From NCBI RefSeq assembly GCF_028682455.1, contig NZ_JANHLD010000004.1:434001-498000 (forward strand): a stretch of 64,000 nucleotides of DNA, written 5' to 3'. The notes beneath the pieces were generated by a model. The model was not told where the DNA came from. It saw nothing but the letters and a program-made list of their open reading frames with translations, and made no database searches. Position 1 is the first letter of the stretch; the number at the start of each line of letters is the position of its first letter. The stretch comes from Pseudomonas putida (lineage in GTDB: Bacteria > Pseudomonadota > Gammaproteobacteria > Pseudomonadales > Pseudomonadaceae). Below are positions 16,703-25,434 of this stretch, piece after piece. The translations under genes and the position numbers were made by a program.

Positions 16703-17224
16703 ATGCCCGACAACCAGGATCAACGCAACCTGTCGCTGCTCTACCAGCGGCATCGCAGCGAATTGCTGGCGTTCCTCACCCGCCGGGTGCGTTGCCGGGA
16801 AACGGCCCTGGACCTGCTTCAAGATGCCTTCGTGCGGCTGATGCACAGCGAGCGTGGCGAGGTGGGCAACCTGCGTGCCTTCCTCTACCGCATCGCCAAC
16901 AACCTGAGCATCGACCATGCCCGACGTTCGCAGGTGCGCGGCGTCAATGACGAGCAGGCGCTGCAGCTGCTGCTCAATGAAACCTCACCGGAGCGCAGCG
17001 CGGTGGCCGGCAATACCCTCGACCACCTGGAGCGCCTGATCGACGGCCTGCCCTCGCCGACCCGCGAGGTGTTTCTGCTGGCCCGGGTCGAACAGCTGAG
17101 CTACAAGGACATCGCCGCGCGCCTGGGGCTGGACCCGCGTGCCGTCGAGCGTCACCTGAACAAGGCCCTGAGCCATTGCGCCGCGGCTGCACTTCATGCC
17201 CAACACAAAGATGTCTCGCCATGA
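16703..17224 (+). CDS. ECF sigma factor, iron-starvation (FecI) type
   Basis: A 173-residue sigma factor with region 2 at ~10-75 (LLYQRHRSELLAFLTRRV, ALDLLQDAFVRLM, LRAFLYRIANNLSIDHARR) and region 4 at ~108-160 (LPSPTREVFLLARVEQLSYKDIAARLGLDPRAVERHLNKAL). It is expected to drive the TonB-receptor gene two positions downstream, when released by its FecR partner. The start codon is at 16703. It overlaps the fecR ATG by 4 bp, so the two are translationally coupled. Confidence 0.9.
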   Translation: MPDNQDQRNLSLLYQRHRSELLAFLTRRVRCRETALDLLQDAFVRLMHSERGEVGNLRAFLYRIANNLSIDHARRSQVRGVNDEQALQLLLNETSPERSAVAGNTLDHLERLIDGLPSPTREVFLLARVEQLSYKDIAARLGLDPRAVERHLNKALSHCAAAALHAQHKDVSP

Positions 17225-18162
17225 ACCCATTGCCAGAATCAACGCCAACGATTGAACCGGACGACCGGCAACAGCAAGCCCTGGACTGGTTTACCCGACT
17301 GCGCGCCGACGACTTGAGCGCCGCCGAGCAGCAGGCTTTTGCGCAGTGGCGCCTGACGCCGGAAAACACCCTCGCCTTTGCCGAGGTCGAATTGTTCTGG
17401 CAACAGCTGGAGTTGCCGGCCCGACGGGTGCGCCGCGCGGAGTACCGACCGGCCAAACGCCCTTGGCGACGCCTGGCGGTGGCCGCGTGCGTCATACTGG
17501 TAAGTGGCCTGCTGGTGCTGCAGCTACCCACCCTGCAGCGCCTGAACAGCGACTACGCCACCTCTGCCGGCGAACGCCGCCACCTGCGCCTGGCCGATGG
17601 CACGTTGCTGGTGCTCGACAGCGCCAGCGCCGTGGATGTCGATCTACGCGGCCCGGTACGCAAGGTCCGCCTGGTTCAGGGGCAACTGTTCCTCGATGTG
17701 ACTCACGATGGCCGGCCGTTTGTGGTCGATGTCGATGACACACAGGTCCAGGTGCTGGGTACCCGTTTTTCGGTCAGTCGCGCCAAGGATCACGACGAAG
17801 TGGTGTTGCTCAAGGGCAAGGTCGAAGTCAGCGGCAATGGCCAGAAGCGCATGCTCGACCCCGGTCAGCGCGTGACCTTCAACAGTCAGCGCCTGGCCCC
17901 GGTCCAGGCTGTGGATGCCGAACGCTTGATGGCCTGGCGCGATGGGCAACTGCGGGTTCGCGAGGTGCCCCTGCACCAGGTGCTCGAGCAACTGGCCGGT
18001 TATCAGGGCGCTCGCCTGGTGCTGCTCGATGAACAAGTGGGACGGCGATTGGTCAGTGGCAGCTTCAACCTCGACAAGGCCGACAGCGCCCTCGACGCCC
18101 TGGCCCACAGCCAGAACCTGAGAATCAACAACCTGGCAGGGCAATTGATCATCGTGCGCTGA
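17221..18162 (+). CDS. FecR-family sigma regulator
   Basis: A 313-residue inner-membrane regulator with an N-terminal cytoplasmic DUF4880 domain (residues ~15-60, ALDWFTRLRADDLSAAEQQAFAQW), one membrane segment (~88-106, LAVAACVILVSGLLVLQL), a periplasmic FecR domain (~115-215) and a C-terminal STN-like segment (~235-313). It carries the receptor's signal across the inner membrane to the sigma factor. The ATG at 17221 overlaps the sigma stop. The receptor gene follows after 102 bp. Confidence 0.9.
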   Translation: MNPLPESTPTIEPDDRQQQALDWFTRLRADDLSAAEQQAFAQWRLTPENTLAFAEVELFWQQLELPARRVRRAEYRPAKRPWRRLAVAACVILVSGLLVLQLPTLQRLNSDYATSAGERRHLRLADGTLLVLDSASAVDVDLRGPVRKVRLVQGQLFLDVTHDGRPFVVDVDDTQVQVLGTRFSVSRAKDHDEVVLLKGKVEVSGNGQKRMLDPGQRVTFNSQRLAPVQAVDAERLMAWRDGQLRVREVPLHQVLEQLAGYQGARLVLLDEQVGRRLVSGSFNLDKADSALDALAHSQNLRINNLAGQLIIVR

Positions 18163-18264
18163 GGGTCCTGAAAATAATTTTTCACGGCGTGCGGTAATTC
18201 CAAAAGCTGCTGCGTCACACCTCGGATAAGAAGCATTACTATTTGCATTCTCCGGGGAGGACAC

Positions 18265-20682
18265 ATGCAGTACCCACGCGATTTCGGTTTTGTCCGTTTA
18301 CCACTGGCCAGCGCCATCCTTGCAACCACACTGCTCTCGACACTGCCGCTGGCCGCCCAGGCAGCACAACCTGGCACCGCACAGGGCCAGGCCCAGCGCC
18401 TGCTTTTCAACATCAAGGCGCAACCGCTGGCCGATGCCCTGGACCAGTTCAGCGCCCAGAGCGGCTTGCAGGTCATCTACGATGCCAGCCAACTGGCTGG
18501 CCGCACCTCGCCCGGCGTACACGGCAAACTGAGCCCCAGCGAAGCGCTCCAGGCCCTGACCGCCGGTAGCAATGCCCGCTTCAGCCAGCCCAACACGGGC
18601 AGTTTCGTGATCGACCTGCCCATGGAACCGGGCAATGCCCTGCAACTGGATGCCCTGAGCATTTCCGGCAAGGCGCCGGGCTCCACCACCGAAGGCACCG
18701 GGCTGTACACCACCTACTCCTCCAGCAGCTCGACCCGGTTGAACCTCACGCCCCAGGAAACTCCTCAGTCGTTGACGGTCATGACCCGCCAGCGCCTGGA
18801 CGACCAGCGCCTGACCAACCTCAGCGACACCCTGGAAGCCACCCCCGGGGTCATCGTGGTACGCGACGGCCTGGGCGCCGAGACCGATACCTACTATTCG
18901 CGCGGCTTCGTGATCCAGAACTACGAGATCGACGGTGTGCCGACCGTCTCGCGCATGGACAACTACACCCAGAGCATGGCGATGTATGACCGGGTCGAAA
19001 TCGTGCGCGGCGCCAGCGGCCTGATCAGCGGCATGGGCAACCCGTCGGCGACCATCAACCTGATTCGCAAACGCCCCACCGCCGAAGGCCAGGCCAGCGT
19101 CACCGGCGCCGCCGGCAACTGGGATCGGTACGGCACCGGCTTCGATGTGTCCGGGCCGCTGACCGAGACTGGCAACGTCCGCGGTCGCCTGGTGGCCGAC
19201 TACAAGACCGAAGGCGCCTGGGTTGATCGCTACAAGATGGAAAGCCAGTTGCTCTATGGCATCACCGAGTTCGACCTGAGCGAAGACACCCTGCTGACCC
19301 TGGGTTTCAGCTACCAGCGCACCGACGTCGACTCGCCCCTGCGTACCGGCTTGCCCACCCGTTTCAGCACGGGCGAACGCTCGAACCTCAAGCGCTCGAT
19401 CAACATGGCCCCGACCTGGTCGTACAACGATCACGAACAGACCAGCTTTTTCACCTCCATCGAGCAACAACTGGGCAATGGCTGGAGCGGCAAGGTGGAG
19501 TACAGCCATTCCGAGAACCAGTTCGACGAAGTCTTCGGCTTTCTCATGGGCGAGCTGCAACCCGATGGCAGCGGCCTTAGCCAGTTGCCGGTGCGATTCT
19601 CCGGCACGCCGCGCCAGGACAACCTCGATGTGTACGTGACCGGGCCGTTCAGCCTGTTCAATCGTGAACACGAGCTGATTGGCGGCGTGACCCTGTCCCG
19701 GTACAACGAGAACGTGCCAAGCTGGGGCGGCTGGCGCTACGACTACAACGCGACACCCGGCGCGGCAGTCGAGAACATCTTCGACTGGAACGGCAGACAG
19801 CCCGAGCCCGACTGGACCATCAGTGGCAAGTCCTCCATGGAAGAGACCCAGTACGCCGCCTACCTCACTTCACGCCTGCACCTGACCGACGATCTGAACC
19901 TGATCCTGGGCAGCCGGGTGATCGACTGGAAGCGCGACACCGAGGATCGCCCGTACGGCGGGGCCACCAGCGAGGTCAATCGCAAGGAGACCGGCGTTTT
20001 CATACCTTATGCCGGCGTGGTCTACGACCTCGACGAGACCTGGGCCCTGTACGCCAGCTACACCAAGATCTTCAACCCGCAAGCTTCGTGGGTAACCGAT
20101 ACGAACAATCAGCCGCTCGATCCCATGGAAGGCGTCGGCTATGAAGTCGGCGTCAAGGGCAGTCACTTCGATGGCAAGCTGAACTCGAGCCTGGCGCTGT
20201 TCAAGCTCGAACAGGACAACCTGGCGATCTGGCTGCATGACAATGTCTACGAAGCCAAGCAGGACACCACCTCCAAGGGCCTGGAGATGGAGCTCAATGG
20301 CGAGTTGGCCGAAGGCTGGCAAGCGTCGGCGGGTTATACCTACACCCTGACCACCGACAACCAGGATGAGCGCATCGCCACCGTGGTGCCGCGCCACAGC
20401 CTCAAGACCTTCACCACCTATCGTCTGCCAGGCATGCTCGACAAAGTGACCGTGGGAGGCGGGGTGAACTGGCAGAGCAAGGTGGGCCTGGACCTGCACA
20501 GCTTCGATCAAGGCAGCTATGCGCTGGTCAACCTGATGGCCCGCTATGACATCAGCAAAAACCTCAGTGCCACCGTCAACCTGAACAACGCCTTTGACCG
20601 CGAGTACTTCTCCATGGCGTCCTCCTACGGCAACTACGGTGCGCCACGTAACCTGATGACCACGTTCAAATACGACTTCTGA
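18265..20682 (+). CDS. TonB-dependent siderophore receptor with signalling domain
   Basis: An 805-residue outer-membrane receptor. A signal peptide ends near AAQAAQ (~33). A secretin/TonB N-terminal signalling domain (STN, ~50-105, FNIKAQPLADALDQFSAQSGLQVIYDASQLAG) marks it as a FecA/FpvA-type transducer. The plug is at ~150-265 (ETPQSLTVMTRQRLDDQ, VSRMDNYTQ, VRGASGLISGMGNPSATINL), then a 22-strand barrel ending in Phe. A GGGGAGGA ribosome site precedes the ATG. The siderophore cannot be read; ferrioxamine-like or foreign pyoverdine-like ligands are possible. Expression probably depends on the upstream sigma factor. Confidence 0.92.
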   Translation: MQYPRDFGFVRLPLASAILATTLLSTLPLAAQAAQPGTAQGQAQRLLFNIKAQPLADALDQFSAQSGLQVIYDASQLAGRTSPGVHGKLSPSEALQALTAGSNARFSQPNTGSFVIDLPMEPGNALQLDALSISGKAPGSTTEGTGLYTTYSSSSSTRLNLTPQETPQSLTVMTRQRLDDQRLTNLSDTLEATPGVIVVRDGLGAETDTYYSRGFVIQNYEIDGVPTVSRMDNYTQSMAMYDRVEIVRGASGLISGMGNPSATINLIRKRPTAEGQASVTGAAGNWDRYGTGFDVSGPLTETGNVRGRLVADYKTEGAWVDRYKMESQLLYGITEFDLSEDTLLTLGFSYQRTDVDSPLRTGLPTRFSTGERSNLKRSINMAPTWSYNDHEQTSFFTSIEQQLGNGWSGKVEYSHSENQFDEVFGFLMGELQPDGSGLSQLPVRFSGTPRQDNLDVYVTGPFSLFNREHELIGGVTLSRYNENVPSWGGWRYDYNATPGAAVENIFDWNGRQPEPDWTISGKSSMEETQYAAYLTSRLHLTDDLNLILGSRVIDWKRDTEDRPYGGATSEVNRKETGVFIPYAGVVYDLDETWALYASYTKIFNPQASWVTDTNNQPLDPMEGVGYEVGVKGSHFDGKLNSSLALFKLEQDNLAIWLHDNVYEAKQDTTSKGLEMELNGELAEGWQASAGYTYTLTTDNQDERIATVVPRHSLKTFTTYRLPGMLDKVTVGGGVNWQSKVGLDLHSFDQGSYALVNLMARYDISKNLSATVNLNNAFDREYFSMASSYGNYGAPRNLMTTFKYDF

Positions 20683-20736
20683 ACCGGTAATCGGCTAAGC
20701 GGTTGATCGTGCGTAAAATTTTTTTGAAAGAGGGTG

Positions 20737-20765
20737 TTGACACAACTTCGTTTCGAGCGAATAAT
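20737..20765 (+). promoter_or_regulatory. Sigma-70 promoter of tRNA-Met
   Basis: TTGACA at 20737-20742 and AATAAT at 20760-20765 are 17 bp apart, and the tRNA begins 12 bp later. The spacing and sequence are close to the housekeeping consensus. Confidence 0.8.
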
Positions 20766-20776
20766 GCGCGCCACTT

Positions 20777-20853
20777 GGCTACATAGCTCAGTTGGTTAGA
20801 GCATAGCATTCATAATGCTGGGGTCCGGGGTTCAAGTCCCTGTGTAGCCACCA
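20777..20853 (+). tRNA. tRNA-Met (CAU), elongator type
   Basis: A 77-base cloverleaf with encoded CCA. The acceptor arms are GGCTACA and TGTAGCC with discriminator A; the D arm holds AGCTCAGTTGGTTAGAGC; the anticodon loop TTCATAA between AGCAT-type stems gives CAU; the T arm is GTTCAAGTC. The first base pair G-C and the stem sequence argue for the elongator rather than the initiator tRNA, whose 1-72 pair is mismatched. A terminator follows directly. Confidence 0.95.
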
Positions 20854-20860
20854 AGTACTA

Positions 20861-20893
20861 AAAAGGGCTTACCGAAAGGTAGGCCCTTTTTTT
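20861..20893 (+). terminator. Rho-independent terminator of tRNA-Met
   Basis: AAAAGGGCTTACC and GGTAGGCCCTTTT pair around a GAAA tetraloop and are followed by a run of T. It starts 8 bp after the CCA end. Confidence 0.9.
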
Positions 20894-20907
20894 ATGCATG
20901 GATTTTT

Positions 20908-20924
20908 TCGCGGGCAAGCCCGCA
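20908..20924. repeat. Short REP-like palindrome
   Basis: TCGCGGGCAAGCCCGCA is a compact version of the Pseudomonas REP core, lying between the tRNA terminator and the second fecR gene. Nothing else is recognised between 20925 and 21024. Confidence 0.5.
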
Positions 20925-21024
20925 TACAGCGAGTGGTGGTCATCGAGGTCGTAGACCACCCCGGCATCGGGCGTGACCTCGCCATGAACCTTGACCGAAT
21001 CATTGGTGTTGAACGTGCGACACT

Positions 21025-21978
21025 TCAAGGCCGCTGCAAGACAACCCGAGTGATCCAGGGGGTGTAGTGTTCAAGCGTGATGGGCAGGCTGCGCGCCAAT
21101 AGCCGCAGCGCCCGCTGGCTGTCATCGGCAGGCAGAACCGCGGTGACCTGCAACACCTGCAGGGCCTGGGCGTCGAACAGCAAGTAGCCGTGGTGATTGC
21201 GCGCCAGGCGTTCGAGTACCTGGTCCAGGGGTTGCTCGCGCACCAGCAACTGGTGTCGGTCCCAGGCCTGATCGAGGGCCGAACCGTCGATACGCTGCGG
21301 CGCTCCCGGCCCTGCCGTATCAAATCGCACCTGCTGGTCGGCCTGAACCCGTTCACGCTTGCCGGCGCTGTCGACCTCGGTACTCGACTCGATCATAGCC
21401 AGGCGCGTGGCCTGGGGCAGTCGCTCGACGACAAAGCGGGTACCCAGTGCGCGAATGCTGCCGTGCTCGGTCAAGACCCGGAACGGTCGTGCGGCATCCT
21501 TGGCCACATCCACCCGGATCTCCCCCTGGATCAGCCGCACGGTGCGGGTCCGGGCGTCGAACTGCAAATCTACCGCCGTACGGCCATCGAGGCTGATGCG
21601 GCTGCCATCGGGCAGCTGTTCGGTGCGCCACTGGCCCGTGCTGGTACGGATGTCGGCCAACAGGTAGGACGGCGGAAACTGCTGCAACGCCAGCCCCACG
21701 GGCAACAGCATCAGCGCCGCCAGGGCCAGCGCCTTCAGCGGCTGGCGCCCGGCACGACGCCTGGCAATGCTCTCGAGTGCCACCCGGGCGGGTTCGCGCG
21801 GCAGGCCCTTCAATGCCGACAGGCTACCCTGAAGTCGCTCGATGGCCTCCACATGCTCGGGATCTGCTTCAAGCCAGGCCCGAAACGCATTGCGCTCGTT
21901 GGCATCCACCTCGCCATCCAGGCGCACCAGCCATTCGGCCGCCTCTTGCAGCACGCGGGATGTGGAGGACTTGTTCAC
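21025..21978 (-). CDS. FecR-family sigma regulator, apparently without a receptor gene
   Basis: A 317-residue FecR homologue with an N-terminal DUF4880 domain (~10-55, AAEWLVRLDGEVDANERNAF), a membrane segment (~82-100), the FecR domain (~110-210) and a C-terminal STN-like part. The start is a GTG overlapping the stop of the preceding small sigma gene. No TonB receptor follows: downstream are only the REP palindrome and the tRNA-Met on the other strand. Because the paired sigma gene looks internally deleted, this FecR may be non-functional or may serve another sigma factor. Confidence 0.85.
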   Translation of the reverse strand: MNKSSTSRVLQEAAEWLVRLDGEVDANERNAFRAWLEADPEHVEAIERLQGSLSALKGLPREPARVALESIARRRAGRQPLKALALAALMLLPVGLALQQFPPSYLLADIRTSTGQWRTEQLPDGSRISLDGRTAVDLQFDARTRTVRLIQGEIRVDVAKDAARPFRVLTEHGSIRALGTRFVVERLPQATRLAMIESSTEVDSAGKRERVQADQQVRFDTAGPGAPQRIDGSALDQAWDRHQLLVREQPLDQVLERLARNHHGYLLFDAQALQVLQVTAVLPADDSQRALRLLARSLPITLEHYTPWITRVVLQRP

Positions 21979-22265
21979 AGGCAGTCATCCGCAGCGGCAT
22001 GGCACTGCAAGAGGGCTTGCATCAGGCAGGTCTGCACGGTCTTGGTCCAGACCCGCAGCCGCTCGGCGATCTCGACGTGCCGGGCGAGTTCCTGGCGATA
22101 GGCCTGCCCCAGCCTTTGCCGGCGACCACGGTCGATCAGCAGGCGCCGGGCAATGCTGGAGAGAAACGCCCGTGGCTCACGCGGGGCGACACAGGCACCG
22201 GCACCCAGCAGGCGAATGAAGGTTTCCTGGGCCATGTCGGCGGGGGCAGGATGAGAGGCTTTCAT
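21975..22265 (-). pseudogene. Eroded ECF sigma factor (FecI type) with internal deletions
   Basis: The frame is open for 96 residues, whereas FecI proteins have about 160-175. Residues 9-60 (ADMAQETFIRLLG...PRAFLSSIARRLLIDRGRR...) match region 2 from its middle onward, and residues 62-92 (HVEIAERLRV.TKTVQTCLMQALLQCHAAA) match only the last half of region 4. The first ~25 residues of region 2 and about 60 residues spanning the linker and start of region 4 are missing, while the frame is kept. It overlaps a fecR start. Loss of function is inferred; a tiny regulatory remnant cannot be excluded. Confidence 0.75.
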
Positions 22266-22278
22266 GGCGCCGCATTCT

Positions 22279-22297
22279 GAATAGGAATGATTCTATG
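22279..22297 (-). promoter_or_regulatory. Weak Fur-box-like dyad before the eroded sigma gene
   Basis: ATAG-GAAT-G-ATTC-TAT is an imperfect palindrome resembling a Fur site, ending about 14 bp before the ATG. That is unusually close and fits a deletion having brought the promoter next to mid-gene sequence. The match to consensus is modest. Confidence 0.4.
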
Positions 22298-22332
22298 TTA
22301 AATCCCCTTGGCCGCGACTTGCAATGCACCGC

Positions 22333-22950
22333 TCAACGCACGCTGGCCATCACCACCGCCACGCCCAGGCCGATCAACGCCACGCCGATCAGCCGGTCGA
22401 CCAGGATCTGGCGTTCCAGCATGATCCGGCGCAAGCCGTGCGACGAGAAGAACACCGCCACCAGGCTGAACCAGACCCAGTGCGCCGCCGACATGAACAA
22501 GCCGTAGCCCAGGCTGCTGAGCAGCGAGCTGCCCGGCTGGACCACCTGCGTGTAGGCACTGACCACGAACAACATGGTCTTGGGGTTCATGGCGTTGGTC
22601 AAAAAGCCCGAGCGGAAGGCGGCCAGTACCCCCAGACGGCTCGAGGCATCGCCATCGTCGAGCGAGATCTTCGTCGTGTTGGTCAGCGACTTGTAGCCCA
22701 GGTATACCAGGTACCCCGCCCCCACCACCTTCATCGCCATGAACAGCGCCGGCGTCTGGCTGATGATCACGGCGATGCCGAACACGGTGTACAGCACATG
22801 GACCTGCACGCCCAGGGCAATACCCAGGGCGGCCGACAGCCCGGCACGTCGGCCAAAGGCATAGCTGCTGCGGGTAACCATGGCAAAGTCGGCGCCGGGG
22901 CTGATCACCGCCAGGATGGTGAATAGGGCGACGGCAATGAGTTCATTCAC
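22333..22950 (-). CDS. LysE/RhtB-family amino-acid exporter
   Basis: A 205-residue membrane protein with six hydrophobic segments. The family motif GADFAMVTRSSYAFGRRAGLSAALGI at ~20-45 is characteristic of RhtB/LysE exporters of amino acids or homoserine lactones. It starts at a GTG with GAGGAG upstream and lies divergent from a LysR regulator, separated by 123 bp, which suggests it is that regulator's target. The exported compound is not known. Confidence 0.88.
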   Translation of the reverse strand: MNELIAVALFTILAVISPGADFAMVTRSSYAFGRRAGLSAALGIALGVQVHVLYTVFGIAVIISQTPALFMAMKVVGAGYLVYLGYKSLTNTTKISLDDGDASSRLGVLAAFRSGFLTNAMNPKTMLFVVSAYTQVVQPGSSLLSSLGYGLFMSAAHWVWFSLVAVFFSSHGLRRIMLERQILVDRLIGVALIGLGVAVVMASVR

Positions 22951-23073
22951 GTGGAGCTCCTCGATCTGCTAGGCAATTGCACAGATAACGCTGTGCGCCT
23001 GCATTATCGAAAGCTTCGTAACGGGGCAAAAGCGATTTATAGTGCGTGAAATCCGCTAGTTTTTCTCACAGAT

Positions 23074-23952
23074 ATGAAACTGCCCGCGCTCGCTGCCTTT
23101 CGCTACTTCGACGTCGCAGCCCAAACCCAGAGCTTCGTGCGCACCGCCGAACTGCTCAACGTCACCCATGGCGCGGTCAGCCGCCAGGTGCGCCTGCTGG
23201 AAGAATCACTGGGCGTGCAACTGTTCGAGCGGCGCAACCGGGCGATCTTTCTGACTGCCGCCGGACGCACCTTGCACGGCACCACCCAGTCGATCTTCGA
23301 GCAACTGGAAGGCACCGTGTACCGCTTGCAGCAACAAGCGCGGGAAAACGTGCTGGTGTTGTCGTGTGAACCGACCATCGCAATGAAATGGCTGATTCCA
23401 CGGCTGCCGGCCTTCCATGCCGCCCACCCGGACATTCATCTGCACCTGGTGGCGGCAGGCGGGCCTATCGACTTTTCGCGCAGCGGTGTCGACCTGGCCT
23501 TGCGCCGCGATGACTTTCGCTGGGATGCCGACCTGCACAGCCTGAAAATCTGCGATGAGTGGGTGGGACCGGTGTGCAGCGTCAACCTGCCGCTGCCCCA
23601 TGACAACCTCGATGGCCAGCGCCTGCTGCACAGCGCCTCACGCCCCGGGGCCTGGAATACCTGGCTGCGCCTGAGTGGCGAGTCGGCCAACGGCGCCAGT
23701 CGTATCGACTACGAGCACTTCTACCTGTGCATCCAGGCGGCCGTGGCGGGCCTGGGGGTGGCGATGGCGTCGTTTCTGATGGTCCAGGATGAAATCGACA
23801 GCGGCCAGCTGCAGGCACCGCGCAGCTTCGTGCAGGATCAATCGGCGTACTTCCTGCTGTGCCCGCAACCGATCCTCGCCGACGACACCTGCCAGCGCTT
23901 TGCGCAGTGGGTCAGCGAACAGGCACAGGCCTGCCTGGCTCACTTGCTCTGA
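23074..23952 (+). CDS. LysR-family transcriptional regulator, GcvA-like
   Basis: A 292-residue LysR regulator with an N-terminal winged helix (residues 3-62, LAAFRYFDVAAQTQSFVRTAELLNVTHGAVSRQVRLLEESLG) and a C-terminal effector domain (~92-290) of the GcvA type. It diverges from the LysE exporter gene and probably controls it. Its last 13 bp overlap the stop end of the convergent peptidase gene. Confidence 0.9.
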   Translation: MKLPALAAFRYFDVAAQTQSFVRTAELLNVTHGAVSRQVRLLEESLGVQLFERRNRAIFLTAAGRTLHGTTQSIFEQLEGTVYRLQQQARENVLVLSCEPTIAMKWLIPRLPAFHAAHPDIHLHLVAAGGPIDFSRSGVDLALRRDDFRWDADLHSLKICDEWVGPVCSVNLPLPHDNLDGQRLLHSASRPGAWNTWLRLSGESANGASRIDYEHFYLCIQAAVAGLGVAMASFLMVQDEIDSGQLQAPRSFVQDQSAYFLLCPQPILADDTCQRFAQWVSEQAQACLAHLL

Positions 23953-24551
23953 GCTTTGCCCGCCACTGGCAAGGCGCAGAACGAGGAGCTGGCAGCGAAA
24001 TCACTGCCCCAGGTGCGAAACCCCGCCGTGTCGATATGAATCCGACCCGAAGGGTAACGGCCCAGGCCCATGTTCCAGGCCTTGCCGTGGGTTTGCCAGA
24101 AGGTGCACAGCGGTGTGGGATCGGTCCAGCGTGGCAGCAATACATCCACGGCAAAGGCCCGCGTATGGGCACTGGCCACGGCGCCCCCGGCGCAGCGATT
24201 GAGCTGCGGGTCGCGGTAGGCCGAAACCACTTCGAACTGCCGCAAGATGCCTTGATCGCCCAATGTCTTGAGCAATCGCACCGTGGAACGCACCGCCGGC
24301 CACTGGCTGGCGGGGGCGACGGCAAAGGGTTCGGCGTGGCACAGGCGCCAGTCGCTGGCCGAGCGCAGCAATTGGTAGATCGGCACCACGCCATACAGGC
24401 GCGCATCCACCAGCATTTCGCGAAAGGCGCGGGTTTCATGGTCGCCAGCCCATTGCGCGAACATGTACAGGTCGCGCGTGTCGGCCTGGGCGCTGCACAG
24501 CCCCGCCAGTAAAACCCCCGTACCGATACCGACCTTGCTCACATTCACCAT
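23940..24551 (-). CDS. M15-family D-Ala-D-Ala carboxypeptidase-like protein, secreted
   Basis: A 203-residue exported protein with a signal peptide ending near AQA (~23). The M15 zinc triad is visible as His129, Asp136 (SAHTRAFAVDV) and His172 (GRIHIDT), with the substrate-binding Arg113 in SAYRDP. Family members cut D-Ala-containing peptides in peptidoglycan; here the periplasm is the likely site. The ATG at 24551 follows GGAGG. It is tail-to-tail with the LysR gene, overlapping by 13 bp. Confidence 0.82.
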   Translation of the reverse strand: MVNVSKVGIGTGVLLAGLCSAQADTRDLYMFAQWAGDHETRAFREMLVDARLYGVVPIYQLLRSASDWRLCHAEPFAVAPASQWPAVRSTVRLLKTLGDQGILRQFEVVSAYRDPQLNRCAGGAVASAHTRAFAVDVLLPRWTDPTPLCTFWQTHGKAWNMGLGRYPSGRIHIDTAGFRTWGSDFAASSSFCALPVAGKAQSK

Positions 24552-24581
24552 CCCTTTCCCCCTCCTCTCCCTGACATTCCG

Positions 24582-24645
24582 TTGTAGGAACGGGCTTGGC
24601 CTGCGATAGCGTCGTCCGGGCCGACACTATCACGGGGCAAGTCGA
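24582..24645. repeat. REP-like palindrome pair, diverged
   Basis: GTAGGAACGGGCTTGGCCTGCGATAGC and CTATCACGGGGCAAGTCGAG form an inverted REP pattern with several changes, between the carbonic anhydrase stop and the peptidase start. Confidence 0.6.
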
Positions 24646-24672
24646 GACGTCGCAACGCCACGCCTGCGGCGA

Positions 24673-25311
24673 TCAGTCCTGCGGGCGCAGGCGGTATTGC
24701 GGCGGTAGCTGGTCCAGGCCGCTGATGGTCGCGTTCAGGCTCTTCCAGCGGCCGTCCTTGATGCCATAGATGCACCCATGGATCGACAGGCTCTGGCCAC
24801 GGTGCCAGGCATTCTGGACGATGGTGGTATGGCCGACGTTAGCCACCTGCTGAATCACATTGAGTTCGCACAAACGGTCGACACGTTCCTCTTCGGTGGG
24901 CAACTTGCCCAGCTCCACCCGGTTCTCGTAGTAGAGGTCGCGAATCGAGCGCAGCCAGCCATCGATCAGGCCCAGCTGGCGGTCCTGCATCGAGGCCCGC
25001 ACACCGCCGCAGCCATAGTGACCGGTCACCAAAATGTGCTTCACCTTGAGCACATCCACCGCGTACTGGATTACCGACAGGCAATTGAGGTCGGTGTGCA
25101 GGACTACGTTGGCCACGTTGCGGTGGACGAACAGGTCGCCCGGCAGCATGCCGACGATCTCGTTGGCCGGCACACGGGCATCGGAACAGCCAATCCAGAG
25201 AAACTCCGGGGTCTGCTGGCGGGCAAGCTTGGCGAAGAAATCCGGGTCTTCCTGCTTGATTGCATCAGCCCAACGCGCGTTGTTATCAATCAGTTCTTGT
25301 AGATCGTGCAT
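24673..25311 (-). CDS. Beta-carbonic anhydrase
   Basis: A 212-residue carbonic anhydrase interconverting CO2 and bicarbonate. The zinc ligands Cys42 and Asp44 (WIGCSDARVP), His98 and Cys101 (TGHYGCGGVRASM) are all present. The ATG at 25311 was chosen over a TTG two codons earlier. The gene is divergent from a small acidic protein gene and stays near rimI, an arrangement known from other Pseudomonas genomes. Cytoplasmic; no signal peptide. Confidence 0.93.
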   Translation of the reverse strand: MHDLQELIDNNARWADAIKQEDPDFFAKLARQQTPEFLWIGCSDARVPANEIVGMLPGDLFVHRNVANVVLHTDLNCLSVIQYAVDVLKVKHILVTGHYGCGGVRASMQDRQLGLIDGWLRSIRDLYYENRVELGKLPTEEERVDRLCELNVIQQVANVGHTTIVQNAWHRGQSLSIHGCIYGIKDGRWKSLNATISGLDQLPPQYRLRPQD

Positions 25312-25434
25312 GTTCAAGCCTCATGGTTGATGCGCATCTTGTGACAGGCATGACCCCGTTCAGGTCACGCCTTTGAATCTTCCCGCCAGTGCCCGGTCCA
25401 CCCAAAGACAGGCACCCGCAGGAGAATAGCTCCC

